Below are positions 8,647 through 16,513 of a DNA stretch of 25,209 nt, one piece after another. The notes under the pieces are model-generated. The model ran no database searches, was not told where the DNA came from, and saw nothing but the letters and a program-made list of their open reading frames with translations. The translations under genes were made by a program, and so were the position numbers. The stretch is from CAIKMD01 sp036490955 (lineage in GTDB: Bacteria; Pseudomonadota; Alphaproteobacteria; ATCC43930; CGMCC-115725), in assembly GCA_036490955.1 (NCBI GenBank), contig DASXCX010000266.1:1-25209 (forward strand), in the 5' to 3' direction. Within the stretch, counting starts at the first letter, position 1, and every line of letters starts with the position of its first letter.

Positions 8647-9132
8647 ATGAAATTAGGAATCGTTTGGGCGGCGAGCCTCGCCGCGCTGGTGAGCGGCTGC
8701 ACGTATTCTTCGAGCGAAGCGGTCAAAACCTTGCCGCCCGAGCTGGCGAAAAACGCCAAGGTCGTTGATATCACGGTCTTGTCGGTGCCGGCGAATGTCT
8801 CGCCGCAATTCAAGGACATGCTTACCGCGCATCTGCGCGATGAGACCGCCAAATGCGCGCGCGGCGCTCAGCCGCTGAAGCTGGAAGTTGCTGTCAGCGA
8901 CTTCACCGCACAAGATCCCGGCATGACTTTCCTCGCTGGAAGTTCGGACAAGATCAAAGGCAGCGCGCGATTGATCGACCCATCAACCAATCAGGTGGTC
9001 GGCGATTACGACATCAGCCATTCCTTCGGCGCAGGCGGGTTGCTCGGGATGGCACTGCTGTCGGCCGGCGAAAACAAAATGTCGGATGCCTTCGCAGAGG
9101 AAGTTTGCAGCCGAGCATTCGCTGCGCCCTAA
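8647..9132 (+). CDS. Small lipoprotein, DUF4410-like, function unknown
   Basis: A 161-residue predicted lipoprotein: a hydrophobic signal with lipobox LVSGC, lipidated cysteine C18. The mature part is mixed alpha/beta with LEVAVSDFTA, KGSARLIDPSTNQVVGDYDIS and a glycine-rich SFGAGGLLGMALLSA segment near residues 128-142. The overall pattern resembles DUF4410-type lipoproteins, in which a strand pair precedes a short Gly-rich helix. That assignment is tentative. A weak purine-rich site (GGGGAAAG) precedes the ATG. It ends 17 bp from the stop of the facing lipoprotein gene. Confidence 0.75.
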   Translation: MKLGIVWAASLAALVSGCTYSSSEAVKTLPPELAKNAKVVDITVLSVPANVSPQFKDMLTAHLRDETAKCARGAQPLKLEVAVSDFTAQDPGMTFLAGSSDKIKGSARLIDPSTNQVVGDYDISHSFGAGGLLGMALLSAGENKMSDAFAEEVCSRAFAAP

Positions 9133-9149
9133 TCGGCGAGACGGCGCGA

Positions 9150-9743
9150 TCAACTCGTCGTTCGCGTCGTCTTCGTCGCTTCGACGGCTTGAAGGAAGTT
9201 ATTGTCGTTGAACATTTTCTGAATCGCATCGGCGAGCGCTTTCGAAAGAGTCTCGGCAGCGTTCGATCCGCTGGCGGCCATCACCGATTCCTCGGCAGTG
9301 CCCGAATATTTCTGCGCGAAGCCTGATCCACCATTGGCAGCGCCGACCGTCACCGCCAGATCGACCTGCGCTTTCGCCGTGCCGCTCGCGAAACCGAAAT
9401 CAAACGTGTTGTAGAAACGCTCGACACCGACGGTGATCGGTGGTCCACCCGCGCCAACGGTAAAGCCGCGCTGCTTGAGTTCCGCCGTGAGCGCATCTCG
9501 TACGATATCAGGCACCGGCGCATTCGACCGAATGGCTGCCATATCCATGCCGTAGCCATTGATCTTGGTGGATATCCGCGCCCGATCGCTGGTTCTTTGA
9601 TCGAGCACCGACAGTCCGACCGGGCCCGCCGCGGCAACCGGCGCGGCTGTCGGTGCCGGATAAGACACGTCGACGATATCCTCCGAAAACGCACACCCTG
9701 CCAGAGCGCTCGCAAGCACCATCAACGCCAAAATTTTGCGCAT
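9150..9743 (-). CDS. Lipoprotein, YajG-like
   Basis: A 197-residue predicted lipoprotein with signal MRKILALMVLASALAGC and lipidated C17. The mature region has VLDQRTSDRARISTK (about 45-60), then VPDIVRDALTAELKQRGFTV, resembling the Asp-Gln-Arg and helix motifs of the YajG family of outer-membrane-associated lipoproteins. A strand-rich middle (VGVERFYNTFDFGFASGTAKAQVDLAVTV) and a C-terminal helix with ALADAIQKMF follow. The ATG at 9743 has GGAAGGGAAA immediately upstream; an in-frame start at 9788 would spoil the signal peptide. It converges with the lipoprotein gene at 8647-9132. The cellular role of such proteins is unclear. Confidence 0.8.
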   Translation of the reverse strand: MRKILALMVLASALAGCAFSEDIVDVSYPAPTAAPVAAAGPVGLSVLDQRTSDRARISTKINGYGMDMAAIRSNAPVPDIVRDALTAELKQRGFTVGAGGPPITVGVERFYNTFDFGFASGTAKAQVDLAVTVGAANGGSGFAQKYSGTAEESVMAASGSNAAETLSKALADAIQKMFNDNNFLQAVEATKTTRTTS

Positions 9744-9846
9744 TTTCCCTTCCCCCGCGTACGTCACCACCCTGTGACTTCTGTGCACTCTATCATGGCG
9801 CCGCGTGGCGGGTGAATATTCCCTAGCGTGTAGGATACCCGACGCT

Positions 9847-10272
9847 TTAATCGATCACCGCGACGGCGTTGATCTCGATGAGGCAGCGCGGATCGGTGGC
9901 GAGCCGCACCACCTGAACCGTGGTCGTCGCCGGCTTGGCGTCTTTGAAATACTCGGCCCAGACACGGTTGAGCGAGTCCTGATCCGAAAGATCGGTAACG
10001 AAGCGATCGGCGGTGACGACATCGGCAAAGCGTGCGCCGACCGCTTCGAGGCCGCGTTTCAGATTTTCCAGCGCCGCACGCGCCTGCCCTTCCATGTCGC
10101 GCGGCATGGAATCGAATTCCTCCGGCCGATGCGGGTGGTGATGATAAACCGGCGCGGCGGTGACGCCGGCGAGATAGACCGTTGTGCCGCCCCTGACCTT
10201 GATCGCCGGCGCATAGGGCATCCACATGTCCGGCGCGTTCGGCCAGTGGATGTGCTCGATCGTCTTCGGCAT
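9847..10272 (-). CDS. RidA/YjgF-family protein
   Basis: A 141-residue member of the RidA superfamily, small trimeric proteins that hydrolyse reactive imines/enamines or serve as ring-cleavage accessory enzymes. The domain runs from about residue 25 (GGTTVYLAGVTAAPV) through GLEAVGARFADVVTADRFVTDL to the C-terminal VVRLATDPRCLIEINAVAVID. The arginine in VRLA and the glutamate in LIEI align with E. coli RidA R105 and its nearby conserved glutamate. A histidine-rich loop (APVYHHHPHRPEE, about 41-52) is unusual. It begins 4 bp after the GST stop and is last in the five-gene oxidative operon, suggesting it processes or detoxifies a pathway intermediate. Confidence 0.88.
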   Translation of the reverse strand: MPKTIEHIHWPNAPDMWMPYAPAIKVRGGTTVYLAGVTAAPVYHHHPHRPEEFDSMPRDMEGQARAALENLKRGLEAVGARFADVVTADRFVTDLSDQDSLNRVWAEYFKDAKPATTTVQVVRLATDPRCLIEINAVAVID

Positions 10273-10276
10273 GGCT

Positions 10277-10951
10277 CTAGAGCACCAGGAACGGTTGGCC
10301 TTTGGTCGATTGCACGAAGCCGTTGAAGACCTCGTTGATCTTCGCGTAGCTCGGCCGCGACTTCATCGTATCGAGCCAGCGCGCGACATTGGGATAGGAC
10401 GAGATATCGCAATGGATCCATTCCCCGATCGTGGCGAGGCCGGTGCCGAAGTAGTCGGCGATGCTGATCTGATCGCCACAAACGTAATTGTGGCGCGGTC
10501 CGATCCAGTGATCGTTGAGTATCTGCAGCCAGACCTTCGATTTTTCCTTGCCGCGCGCCGTCACCGCCGCCTGCGCCGCCACGTCCTCGTATTTCAAGTG
10601 CGGAAAGAGCTGCGGATAGACGAAATTGTAGCCCCAATCGCGGTAGAAATTGGTGTTGAACCAATCGAGCCGCTCATCCACCCGGGCGCGCTGCTTCAGG
10701 TCTTTCGGATAGGCCGGCGAATCGATCTTGCCGGCGAGATAGCGCAGAATGCTGGCACTTTCGCTCAAGACCAGATCGCCGTCTTCGAGCAACGGCACCA
10801 GCCGGTTCGGATTACGCTTGCTGTAATCCTCGCCGTAATGCGCGCCGGCGAGGATATCGACGACCTCGAATTCCACATCGATGTTGCTATCGGCGATGAA
10901 CAGCATGATCGGCCGGCAGGTCGTCGAGATCGGATGCATATAGAGCTTCAT
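10277..10951 (-). CDS. Glutathione S-transferase family protein
   Basis: A 224-residue cytosolic GST. The thioredoxin-like N-domain (residues 1-80) starts MKLYMHPIST, with S9 and nearby T10/T11 as possible glutathione-activating residues and C12 close by. The cis-proline is P53 in RLVPLLEDG, and the glutathione gamma-Glu contact is E64-S65 in LSESASILRYLA. The helical C-domain has the ISIADYFGTGLATIGEW N-capping motif. The ATG at 10951 follows GGGAGGAG. It is the fourth gene of the operon, 26 bp after the Rieske oxygenase. GSTs in such settings can open epoxides or cleave ether or halogen bonds; which applies here is not visible. Confidence 0.9.
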   Translation of the reverse strand: MKLYMHPISTTCRPIMLFIADSNIDVEFEVVDILAGAHYGEDYSKRNPNRLVPLLEDGDLVLSESASILRYLAGKIDSPAYPKDLKQRARVDERLDWFNTNFYRDWGYNFVYPQLFPHLKYEDVAAQAAVTARGKEKSKVWLQILNDHWIGPRHNYVCGDQISIADYFGTGLATIGEWIHCDISSYPNVARWLDTMKSRPSYAKINEVFNGFVQSTKGQPFLVL

Positions 10952-10977
10952 GGTCTCCTCCCGTTCGTTGAATCGCG

Positions 10978-12012
10978 TTACTCCGCCGCCTTTGCGGCGT
11001 TTTGTTCCTCGGCAAGCAGCCGCTCGATGATGCGTCGCGCTTGCAGTCCGCCGCTATCGCCAACGAGATCGATCATCGGCGCATGGGGATCGCGGTCGAT
11101 CGCGCGCTGCTGTTTCTCGATCATCGCCTTGTCCTCGCGGAAAGCGGTGCTCGTCGCCTTGAAGCCAAGTTCCGTCAGCGACTTGTCGTGTATCCCATAG
11201 TCGCGCGAGATCGCCCAAAAATAATGACAGGTCGTGTCGGTCTCGGGCGTGATAGCGTCGTAGATGACGATGCGGCGGTTCATACGATCGTCCGGAGCGC
11301 CATATTCCTTGCCGAACTCGTTCGACAAGATGTCGATCGTGACCTGCGACGGCGGCTCGAAATGCATGATCTGCGTGCGGTCGAATTTGAAATCGAGCCC
11401 TTCCATCAGATTGCGCGGCGACAGCGACAGGCCGCGGGCGATGCGCGTGCCCTTGATCCAGTCCGGCCCGCGCTCCCAAACGAGCTTCGGATCGATGTCC
11501 TCGGGGCTGCCGATCGTTGCCGCATGAAGGAAGGGCAGATGCGACAGATCGAGGAGATTATCGACGACGAGAAAATAGTTGCCGCCGATCGGCAACAGCT
11601 CTTCGTAGGACGCCCAGTTCGGATCGTCGCATTTGTCGTAATCCGGCGCCGGCGTCTTGGCGGCAAGCGCGGGATCTCCCGGCCAGATCCACACCCAGCC
11701 ATGCTGCTCGACGATCGGATAGGCGCGCACTTGCGCACCGGAAGGCAGACGGTCCTGCCCCGGCGCCCAAATCACCTTCCCAGCCGGGTTGTAGACGAGG
11801 CCGTGATAGCCACAGCGCAGATTGTCGCCCTCGATCTTGCCTTCGGAGAGTGGCACACGGCGATGGCAGCAGCGATCCTCGAAAGCGACCGGCCGGCCGT
11901 CGCTCGTGCGATAGAGCACGACGGGCTCGCCGAGAACGGTGCGCGCCAGCGGCTTCTGTTCCAGCTCTTTGCCGAAAGCGGCGCAGTACCAGTAATTGCG
12001 GGGCGCTTGCAT
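10978..12012 (-). CDS. Rieske non-haem iron oxygenase, VanA/dicamba demethylase type
   Basis: A 344-residue oxygenase component. The Rieske [2Fe-2S] ligands are C48, H50, C67 and H70 (RCCHRR then RCGYHG). The mononuclear iron motif D-x2-H-x4-H is at D155, H158 and H163 (LDLSHLPFLH). Length and order match the alpha-only oxygenases (VanA, dicamba O-demethylase, caffeine demethylases), which remove O- or N-methyl groups or hydroxylate rings. AAGGAG precedes the ATG. It lies 12 bp after the 2-oxoglutarate oxygenase gene. These enzymes need a reductase (and often a ferredoxin); none is encoded in this operon or elsewhere in the window. Substrate unknown. Confidence 0.93.
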   Translation of the reverse strand: MQAPRNYWYCAAFGKELEQKPLARTVLGEPVVLYRTSDGRPVAFEDRCCHRRVPLSEGKIEGDNLRCGYHGLVYNPAGKVIWAPGQDRLPSGAQVRAYPIVEQHGWVWIWPGDPALAAKTPAPDYDKCDDPNWASYEELLPIGGNYFLVVDNLLDLSHLPFLHAATIGSPEDIDPKLVWERGPDWIKGTRIARGLSLSPRNLMEGLDFKFDRTQIMHFEPPSQVTIDILSNEFGKEYGAPDDRMNRRIVIYDAITPETDTTCHYFWAISRDYGIHDKSLTELGFKATSTAFREDKAMIEKQQRAIDRDPHAPMIDLVGDSGGLQARRIIERLLAEEQNAAKAAE

Positions 12013-12024
12013 GCGACTTTCTCC

Positions 12025-13134
12025 TTATAGCGACTTCATGCGCTCTTCGACCGTACGCTGAGCAACGCCCGGCCGGCCGGTGCGATAGGATTGCTCGAGC
12101 AGCGCGCGAACATAAGGCCCCGCCTCGACCGGCTCGTATTTCGACGGATTGCCCGAGCCCTGGCAAGTCGGCAGGCATTCGACGCGAGTCTTCGCATAAG
12201 GGATCACGAAGAGCGGCAGCGAGATGCGCGCGCGCGTGCCGTCGCTGAAATTCGATGCGCGATGCAGGCTCGAGCGATAGAGCCCGTTGGTCCAGCGCGC
12301 GAAGAGATCGGCGATGTTGACCACGAAGCTGCCGGGCAGCGGCGGCACGTCGATCCATTCATCCGCCTGATTGCGGATTTCAAGCCCGCCGAGCGCGTCC
12401 TGCGACAGCAAGGTGAAGGTGCCGTAATCGGTATGCGGCGAGATTCCCCATTGCGTGCGGCCGGCCGTCTCCGGATCGACCGGCGGGTAGTAGTTATAGG
12501 TCAGCGAGATACCGGGATAGCGATGGCTCTCGTCGAGATAGTCCTCAGGAAGGTCGAGACTCAGCGCGAGCGCCCGGCACAATCTTTGTGCGATCGTCAC
12601 GCGCTTGGCGATATGCGCGGTGAGGAATTCGCGGAAGCCCGGCAGCTTGGCGGGATCAGGCCATTGGCCGTTGCCGAGGGCCGGATTCTCGCCTTTTATT
12701 TCGCCAGGATGCAACTCGCGCGGCAGGACGAAGGTCTCTTTCTGATCGGCATCCTTGTCGGGATTGGCATCGGGATTCATCCCGCCGACAGGCATCCAGC
12801 CCTGCCGCGACGGATGATTGCTCTTGTCGAGCTTCATCTTCTCGGCGCGCGGCTGCTCAAAGAACACCAAGCCCCAGTCATGCGCGATATCGAGCTCGGC
12901 CTGCGTGATGCCGTGATTGGCGAGATAGAAGAAGCCGGTATCGACGCACGCCTTGCGCAGCTCGCGCGCGACGGCCTTCCGCGCCTCGATCCCCTCGCCA
13001 TGCGTATAGGCGCCGAAATCGATCACCGGGATCGTTTGGTTCGAGCGCCGCCGGCTCAGCACCGCCTCGCGCCGCGCACGGTTGTCGAAATCGGCGAGCG
13101 AAGTAACCGCGTCGTCTTTGAAGGTGTCGATCAT
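12025..13134 (-). CDS. 2-oxoglutarate/Fe(II) oxygenase, isopenicillin-N-synthase-like
   Basis: A 369-residue enzyme of the IPNS-like branch. The N-domain has TIPVIDFGAY and ACVDTGFFYLANHGI (about 34-75). Iron ligands are H234 and D236 (SPHTDYGTFTLL) and H291 (SSLHRASNF); R303-x-S305 (ARISLPLF) is the co-substrate anchor. It uses oxygen with 2-oxoglutarate, or oxygen alone as in IPNS, for hydroxylation, desaturation or ring chemistry on an unknown substrate. The ATG at 13134 with GGAG six bases upstream is preferred; ATGs at 13146 and 13149 overlap the GMC stop codon and are possible. It is the second gene of the operon, 11 bp after the GMC gene, and precedes the Rieske gene by 12 bp. Confidence 0.92.
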   Translation of the reverse strand: MIDTFKDDAVTSLADFDNRARREAVLSRRRSNQTIPVIDFGAYTHGEGIEARKAVARELRKACVDTGFFYLANHGITQAELDIAHDWGLVFFEQPRAEKMKLDKSNHPSRQGWMPVGGMNPDANPDKDADQKETFVLPRELHPGEIKGENPALGNGQWPDPAKLPGFREFLTAHIAKRVTIAQRLCRALALSLDLPEDYLDESHRYPGISLTYNYYPPVDPETAGRTQWGISPHTDYGTFTLLSQDALGGLEIRNQADEWIDVPPLPGSFVVNIADLFARWTNGLYRSSLHRASNFSDGTRARISLPLFVIPYAKTRVECLPTCQGSGNPSKYEPVEAGPYVRALLEQSYRTGRPGVAQRTVEERMKSL

Positions 13135-13145
13135 TTTCGGCTCCA

Positions 13146-14849
13146 TCATGGCGCGAGAATCTTGTCCGACATTTTTTCGGCGATCATCATCGTCGTCAGG
13201 TTTGTGTTGCAGCGCGGCAGGTTGGGCATCACCGAGGCATCGACGACGCGCAAGCCCCCGACGCCCCTCACCTTGCCGTCCGTATGCGTCACGGCTTTGG
13301 GATCGTCGTCCTGACCCATGCGGCACGTGCAGGATAAATGCTTGATCCCCATCGCGGTCGAGCGGACATACTCGTCGAGCACGCTTTCATCTGCCATCAT
13401 CTCGGCGAGCGGCGGCGCTTCACTGATCTTGTTGCGGATGATGCTGTCGCGCAGTGGCGCAGGTCCGTCGAGCATCATCCCGGCCGCGCCCATCTTCACG
13501 AGATTCTTGAAATTGACCGCGCTCGCGTCGCGAGCCCGCTGCGATAGGCGTGCGCCGATCGGCGTACGCGTCACTTGCTTCACGGCCGCGGTATCAAACA
13601 AGCCGGTGATGAAACGCATGCCGTCCTTCAGCCGCGTGAAATCGCGCTGGTCGTCGAAATAATTGAGCTCGACTTTGGGCTCGTCTTGTGGGGCAAGGCT
13701 TTGCAGGCTGACGCGGCCCGCCGAGAACGACTTGTTCACCCAGGTCATCGCCATGCCGAGCCGCTTGCCGACGCCATGCCAGCCGCCGCGGCTGAAGATC
13801 GCCGTGAACATGTCGGAGGGCGGGCAGTCGGTGGCCTTCGAGGAATAGCGGAAAGAGATTTGCAGCGGCCGTGCTGCGTCTTCGGCGCGCGCATCGCTCG
13901 TGATATAGGCGAGGAGACCAATGCCGGGATGGTCGCGCAAATTCTCGCCAACGCCGGGCAGATCCTGCCGCACCTCCACACCCATCGCCGACAGATGTGC
14001 CGCCGGGCCAATGCCGGAGCGCATCAACATCCCTGGCGAATGCACCGCGCCGGCAGAGAGGATCACCTCTTTCGCGCGGAAAGTCTGTACGCCGCTCGGC
14101 GTTTGCACCTGCGCCCCGACGACGCGGCGGCCTTCGAAGGTGAGCGATAGTACGTGACTTTGCGACAGGATGCGCAGATTGGGCCGCGCGCGCACCTCGT
14201 TGCTGAGATAGCCGACCGCGGCCGAGACGCGCCGGCCATTACGGTTGTTCTGCGTCGCGGAGAAATAACCGTCGACGAAGGCGCCGTTTTGATCTTCGAG
14301 ATAGCGTAGATCGGCTCTCTCCAGCGCCTGCGCGACGGCTTTGGTATAGCCGCACCATTCTTCGCGCCGCATCCGCTGCACCGGGATCGGGCCGCCCTTC
14401 CCGTGAAAGTCACTGTCGCCGTAATCGGCATCGTCTTCGAGTTTCTTAAAATAGGGCAACACGTCGTTCCAACCCCAGCCACGTGCGCCGAGCTCGACCC
14501 ATTCGTTGTAATCGTCGGGGTGACCGCGATTGGCGGCTTGATAATTGATGCTCGAGCCGCCGCCCATGACCTTGCCCTGATCGTAGAGCACCGGTACCGG
14601 CGAACGTGGATAGTTGCGCCGCAGTGATTGCGTATAGGCGACGAGCTTCATCCATTTGTAGCTTGGATTGAGCGCGGCCTTCGGAAACATTTCCTGGATG
14701 TCGGCGGGCACCGCATCGGGCGGCGTGTCCGACCCGGCCTCGATCAGCAGCACCCGATTGCTCGACGGTACCGACAGACGATTGGCGAGCACGCTCCCGG
14801 CCGAGCCGCCGCCCACGATGATATAGTCGAATGTCGCGTCACCGGCCAT
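13146..14849 (-). CDS. GMC-family FAD oxidoreductase
   Basis: A 567-residue flavoprotein of the glucose-methanol-choline family, which oxidises alcohols. The FAD-binding GGGSAG is at 13-18. Signature 1 is MGGGSSINYQAANRGHPDDY, signature 2 is SAGAVHSPGMLMRSGIGPA. The C-terminal catalytic histidine is in KHLSCTCRMG, and the second catalytic residue is probably the Asn in CNTNLTTMMIAEKMSD. There is no signal peptide, so it is probably cytoplasmic. The ATG at 14849 follows GAGGGAGATG. It is the first gene of the five-gene oxidative operon; its promoter must lie in the 176-bp gap before the divergent beta-helix gene. The specific alcohol is not inferable. Confidence 0.93.
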   Translation of the reverse strand: MAGDATFDYIIVGGGSAGSVLANRLSVPSSNRVLLIEAGSDTPPDAVPADIQEMFPKAALNPSYKWMKLVAYTQSLRRNYPRSPVPVLYDQGKVMGGGSSINYQAANRGHPDDYNEWVELGARGWGWNDVLPYFKKLEDDADYGDSDFHGKGGPIPVQRMRREEWCGYTKAVAQALERADLRYLEDQNGAFVDGYFSATQNNRNGRRVSAAVGYLSNEVRARPNLRILSQSHVLSLTFEGRRVVGAQVQTPSGVQTFRAKEVILSAGAVHSPGMLMRSGIGPAAHLSAMGVEVRQDLPGVGENLRDHPGIGLLAYITSDARAEDAARPLQISFRYSSKATDCPPSDMFTAIFSRGGWHGVGKRLGMAMTWVNKSFSAGRVSLQSLAPQDEPKVELNYFDDQRDFTRLKDGMRFITGLFDTAAVKQVTRTPIGARLSQRARDASAVNFKNLVKMGAAGMMLDGPAPLRDSIIRNKISEAPPLAEMMADESVLDEYVRSTAMGIKHLSCTCRMGQDDDPKAVTHTDGKVRGVGGLRVVDASVMPNLPRCNTNLTTMMIAEKMSDKILAP

Positions 14850-15025
14850 TTCATCTCCCTCGGCCGCGCCCGCGACCGCTCCACGCGCGAACTTTTGCCC
14901 AAACCTACCACAACCCCTAGTCAACCGCCCACAAACTCGGCGCCGGACCCAAAACCTTTACGATCCGTCAAAAAATTTGGCGCAGGCTAGTGGTGTATCC
15001 TGCCATCTATCATGGTCGAACCCTT

Positions 15026-16513
15026 ATGAATCGGCTTTGGACGACGCTTGCGGTGATTGGCATTGCCTCGGCTGCCGCCGCACCATCACTCGCGGACATG
15101 ACGATCCATCTGAAAGACGGGCGCAGTTTCACCCTGCCGGTCGATCCGCAGGACGTCGATTCCATGAGCTTCGCTCCCAGCACGAGCGAAAAAAACAGCG
15201 GTGGCGTCGCGAACGCCATGCCGGCAACGACATCGCCGGCCACCCCCGCCAAGTCCGCCGCCGCCAAGATGGTCGAGCCTATCCCCGGCATCGCGCCGCC
15301 GGCGTCTGTATCGGCGGCGGTAATCACGCCGCCCCCGGTCCCGCCTTCGTCCGCCGCGCAGCCAAAAGCCAGCGGCCATGTGTTGCGGGTCGGTCCTTCC
15401 CGTACCATCAGGACCATCAAGGATGCCGCCGGACAAGCAAAGGACGGCGACACAATCGAGATCGATGCCGGCAATTACACCGGCGACGTCGCGGTCTGGC
15501 ACGTGGACAATCTCACGATCCGCGGCGTCGGCGGCCGACCGCATATCGTCGCCGATGGCGAGGCTGCTGAAGGCAAAGCGATCTTCGTCACCAAAGGCAA
15601 GAACATCCGCGTCGAGAATATCGAATTCTCCGGCGCCGCCGTCGGCGAAGGCAATGGCGCCGGCATCCGCGCCGAGGGTGCGAACCTCACCGTCTTCAAC
15701 TGCTACTTTCACGACAATCAGGAAGGCATCCTGACGAGCGAAGACCCGACCAGCGACATCCTCATCGACAACTCGGCCTTCGTACATAACGGCACACAGA
15801 GCGGCCAAAGCCACGGCATCTATATCGGCCATATCCACACGCTTTATGTGCGCGGCAGCGTTTTCCAGGGCACGACGATCGGTCATCACATCAAGACGCG
15901 CGCCGACAACGACTATATCCTCTACAACCGCATTCTCGATTTCGCCGAGGGCACGGCGAGTTATTCGATCGACCTCTCGAATGGCGGCCGCGGCTATATC
16001 ATCGGCAACGTCATCGAGAAAGGCCCCAAAGCCGATAATTACGCGATGATCGCGATGGCGATGGAAGGCCCGACCCTGCGCGAGCAGGAACTCTATATCA
16101 TCGGCAATACGATGGTGATGGATCGCTCGAGCGGCCTCTTCGTCCATTCGCGCTCGCCGGGCCTCGCGATCGTCGCCGACAACATTATGACGGGCCCGGG
16201 CCAGCCGATGGAAGGGAACGGCCGGCTCATCAGCAACGTCGTCGGCGGCGGCGCCAGCAGCTCTGGCCTCGACGCCAATGGCGGCAGCGGCAACAAAACC
16301 GTGCGTGACGTCGGCTTCGTCGATCCGGCGCGCGCCGACTATCATCTGAAAGCGGGCTCGCCCGCGATCGGCGCCGGCATCGATATGGACCAGGTGAACG
16401 GTTTCAGGCTGATGCCGGAATTTCAGAACGCCTATCCGCTCGGCATCGAGCCGCGCGCGGCGAGCAATCCGCCCGACGATGGCGCCTACCGCTTCGTGAG
16501 CGCGACCCGATAA
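15026..16513 (+). CDS. Exported right-handed parallel beta-helix protein with N-terminal linker
   Basis: A 495-residue exported protein: signal peptide with cleavage likely after SLA at 23. A short module (MTIHLKDGRSFTLPVDPQDV, about 25-44) follows, then an Ala/Pro/Thr-rich linker (about 55-128). From about 130 to 420 come repeated beta-helix coils (TIRTIKDAAGQAKDGDTIEI, LTIRGVGG, IRVENIEFSG, LTVFNCYFHDN, ILIDNSAFVHN, YIIGNVIEKG, YIIGNTMVMD), of the pectate-lyase/DUF1565 kind. The end has DYHLKAGSPAIGAG, a common beta-helix tail. Polysaccharide binding or cleavage is typical of the fold, but no catalytic triad can be assigned. The ATG at 15026 begins the signal peptide. Its 3' end overlaps the facing beta-helix gene by 28 bp. 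Confidence 0.85.
   Translation: MNRLWTTLAVIGIASAAAAPSLADMTIHLKDGRSFTLPVDPQDVDSMSFAPSTSEKNSGGVANAMPATTSPATPAKSAAAKMVEPIPGIAPPASVSAAVITPPPVPPSSAAQPKASGHVLRVGPSRTIRTIKDAAGQAKDGDTIEIDAGNYTGDVAVWHVDNLTIRGVGGRPHIVADGEAAEGKAIFVTKGKNIRVENIEFSGAAVGEGNGAGIRAEGANLTVFNCYFHDNQEGILTSEDPTSDILIDNSAFVHNGTQSGQSHGIYIGHIHTLYVRGSVFQGTTIGHHIKTRADNDYILYNRILDFAEGTASYSIDLSNGGRGYIIGNVIEKGPKADNYAMIAMAMEGPTLREQELYIIGNTMVMDRSSGLFVHSRSPGLAIVADNIMTGPGQPMEGNGRLISNVVGGGASSSGLDANGGSGNKTVRDVGFVDPARADYHLKAGSPAIGAGIDMDQVNGFRLMPEFQNAYPLGIEPRAASNPPDDGAYRFVSATR

Noticed and set aside
15086..16345. Minus-strand open frame of about 419 codons opposite the beta-helix gene
   Set aside because: The plus strand has a signal peptide and repeated beta-helix coils; the antisense frame shows only Ala/Asp/Val-rich shadow sequence.
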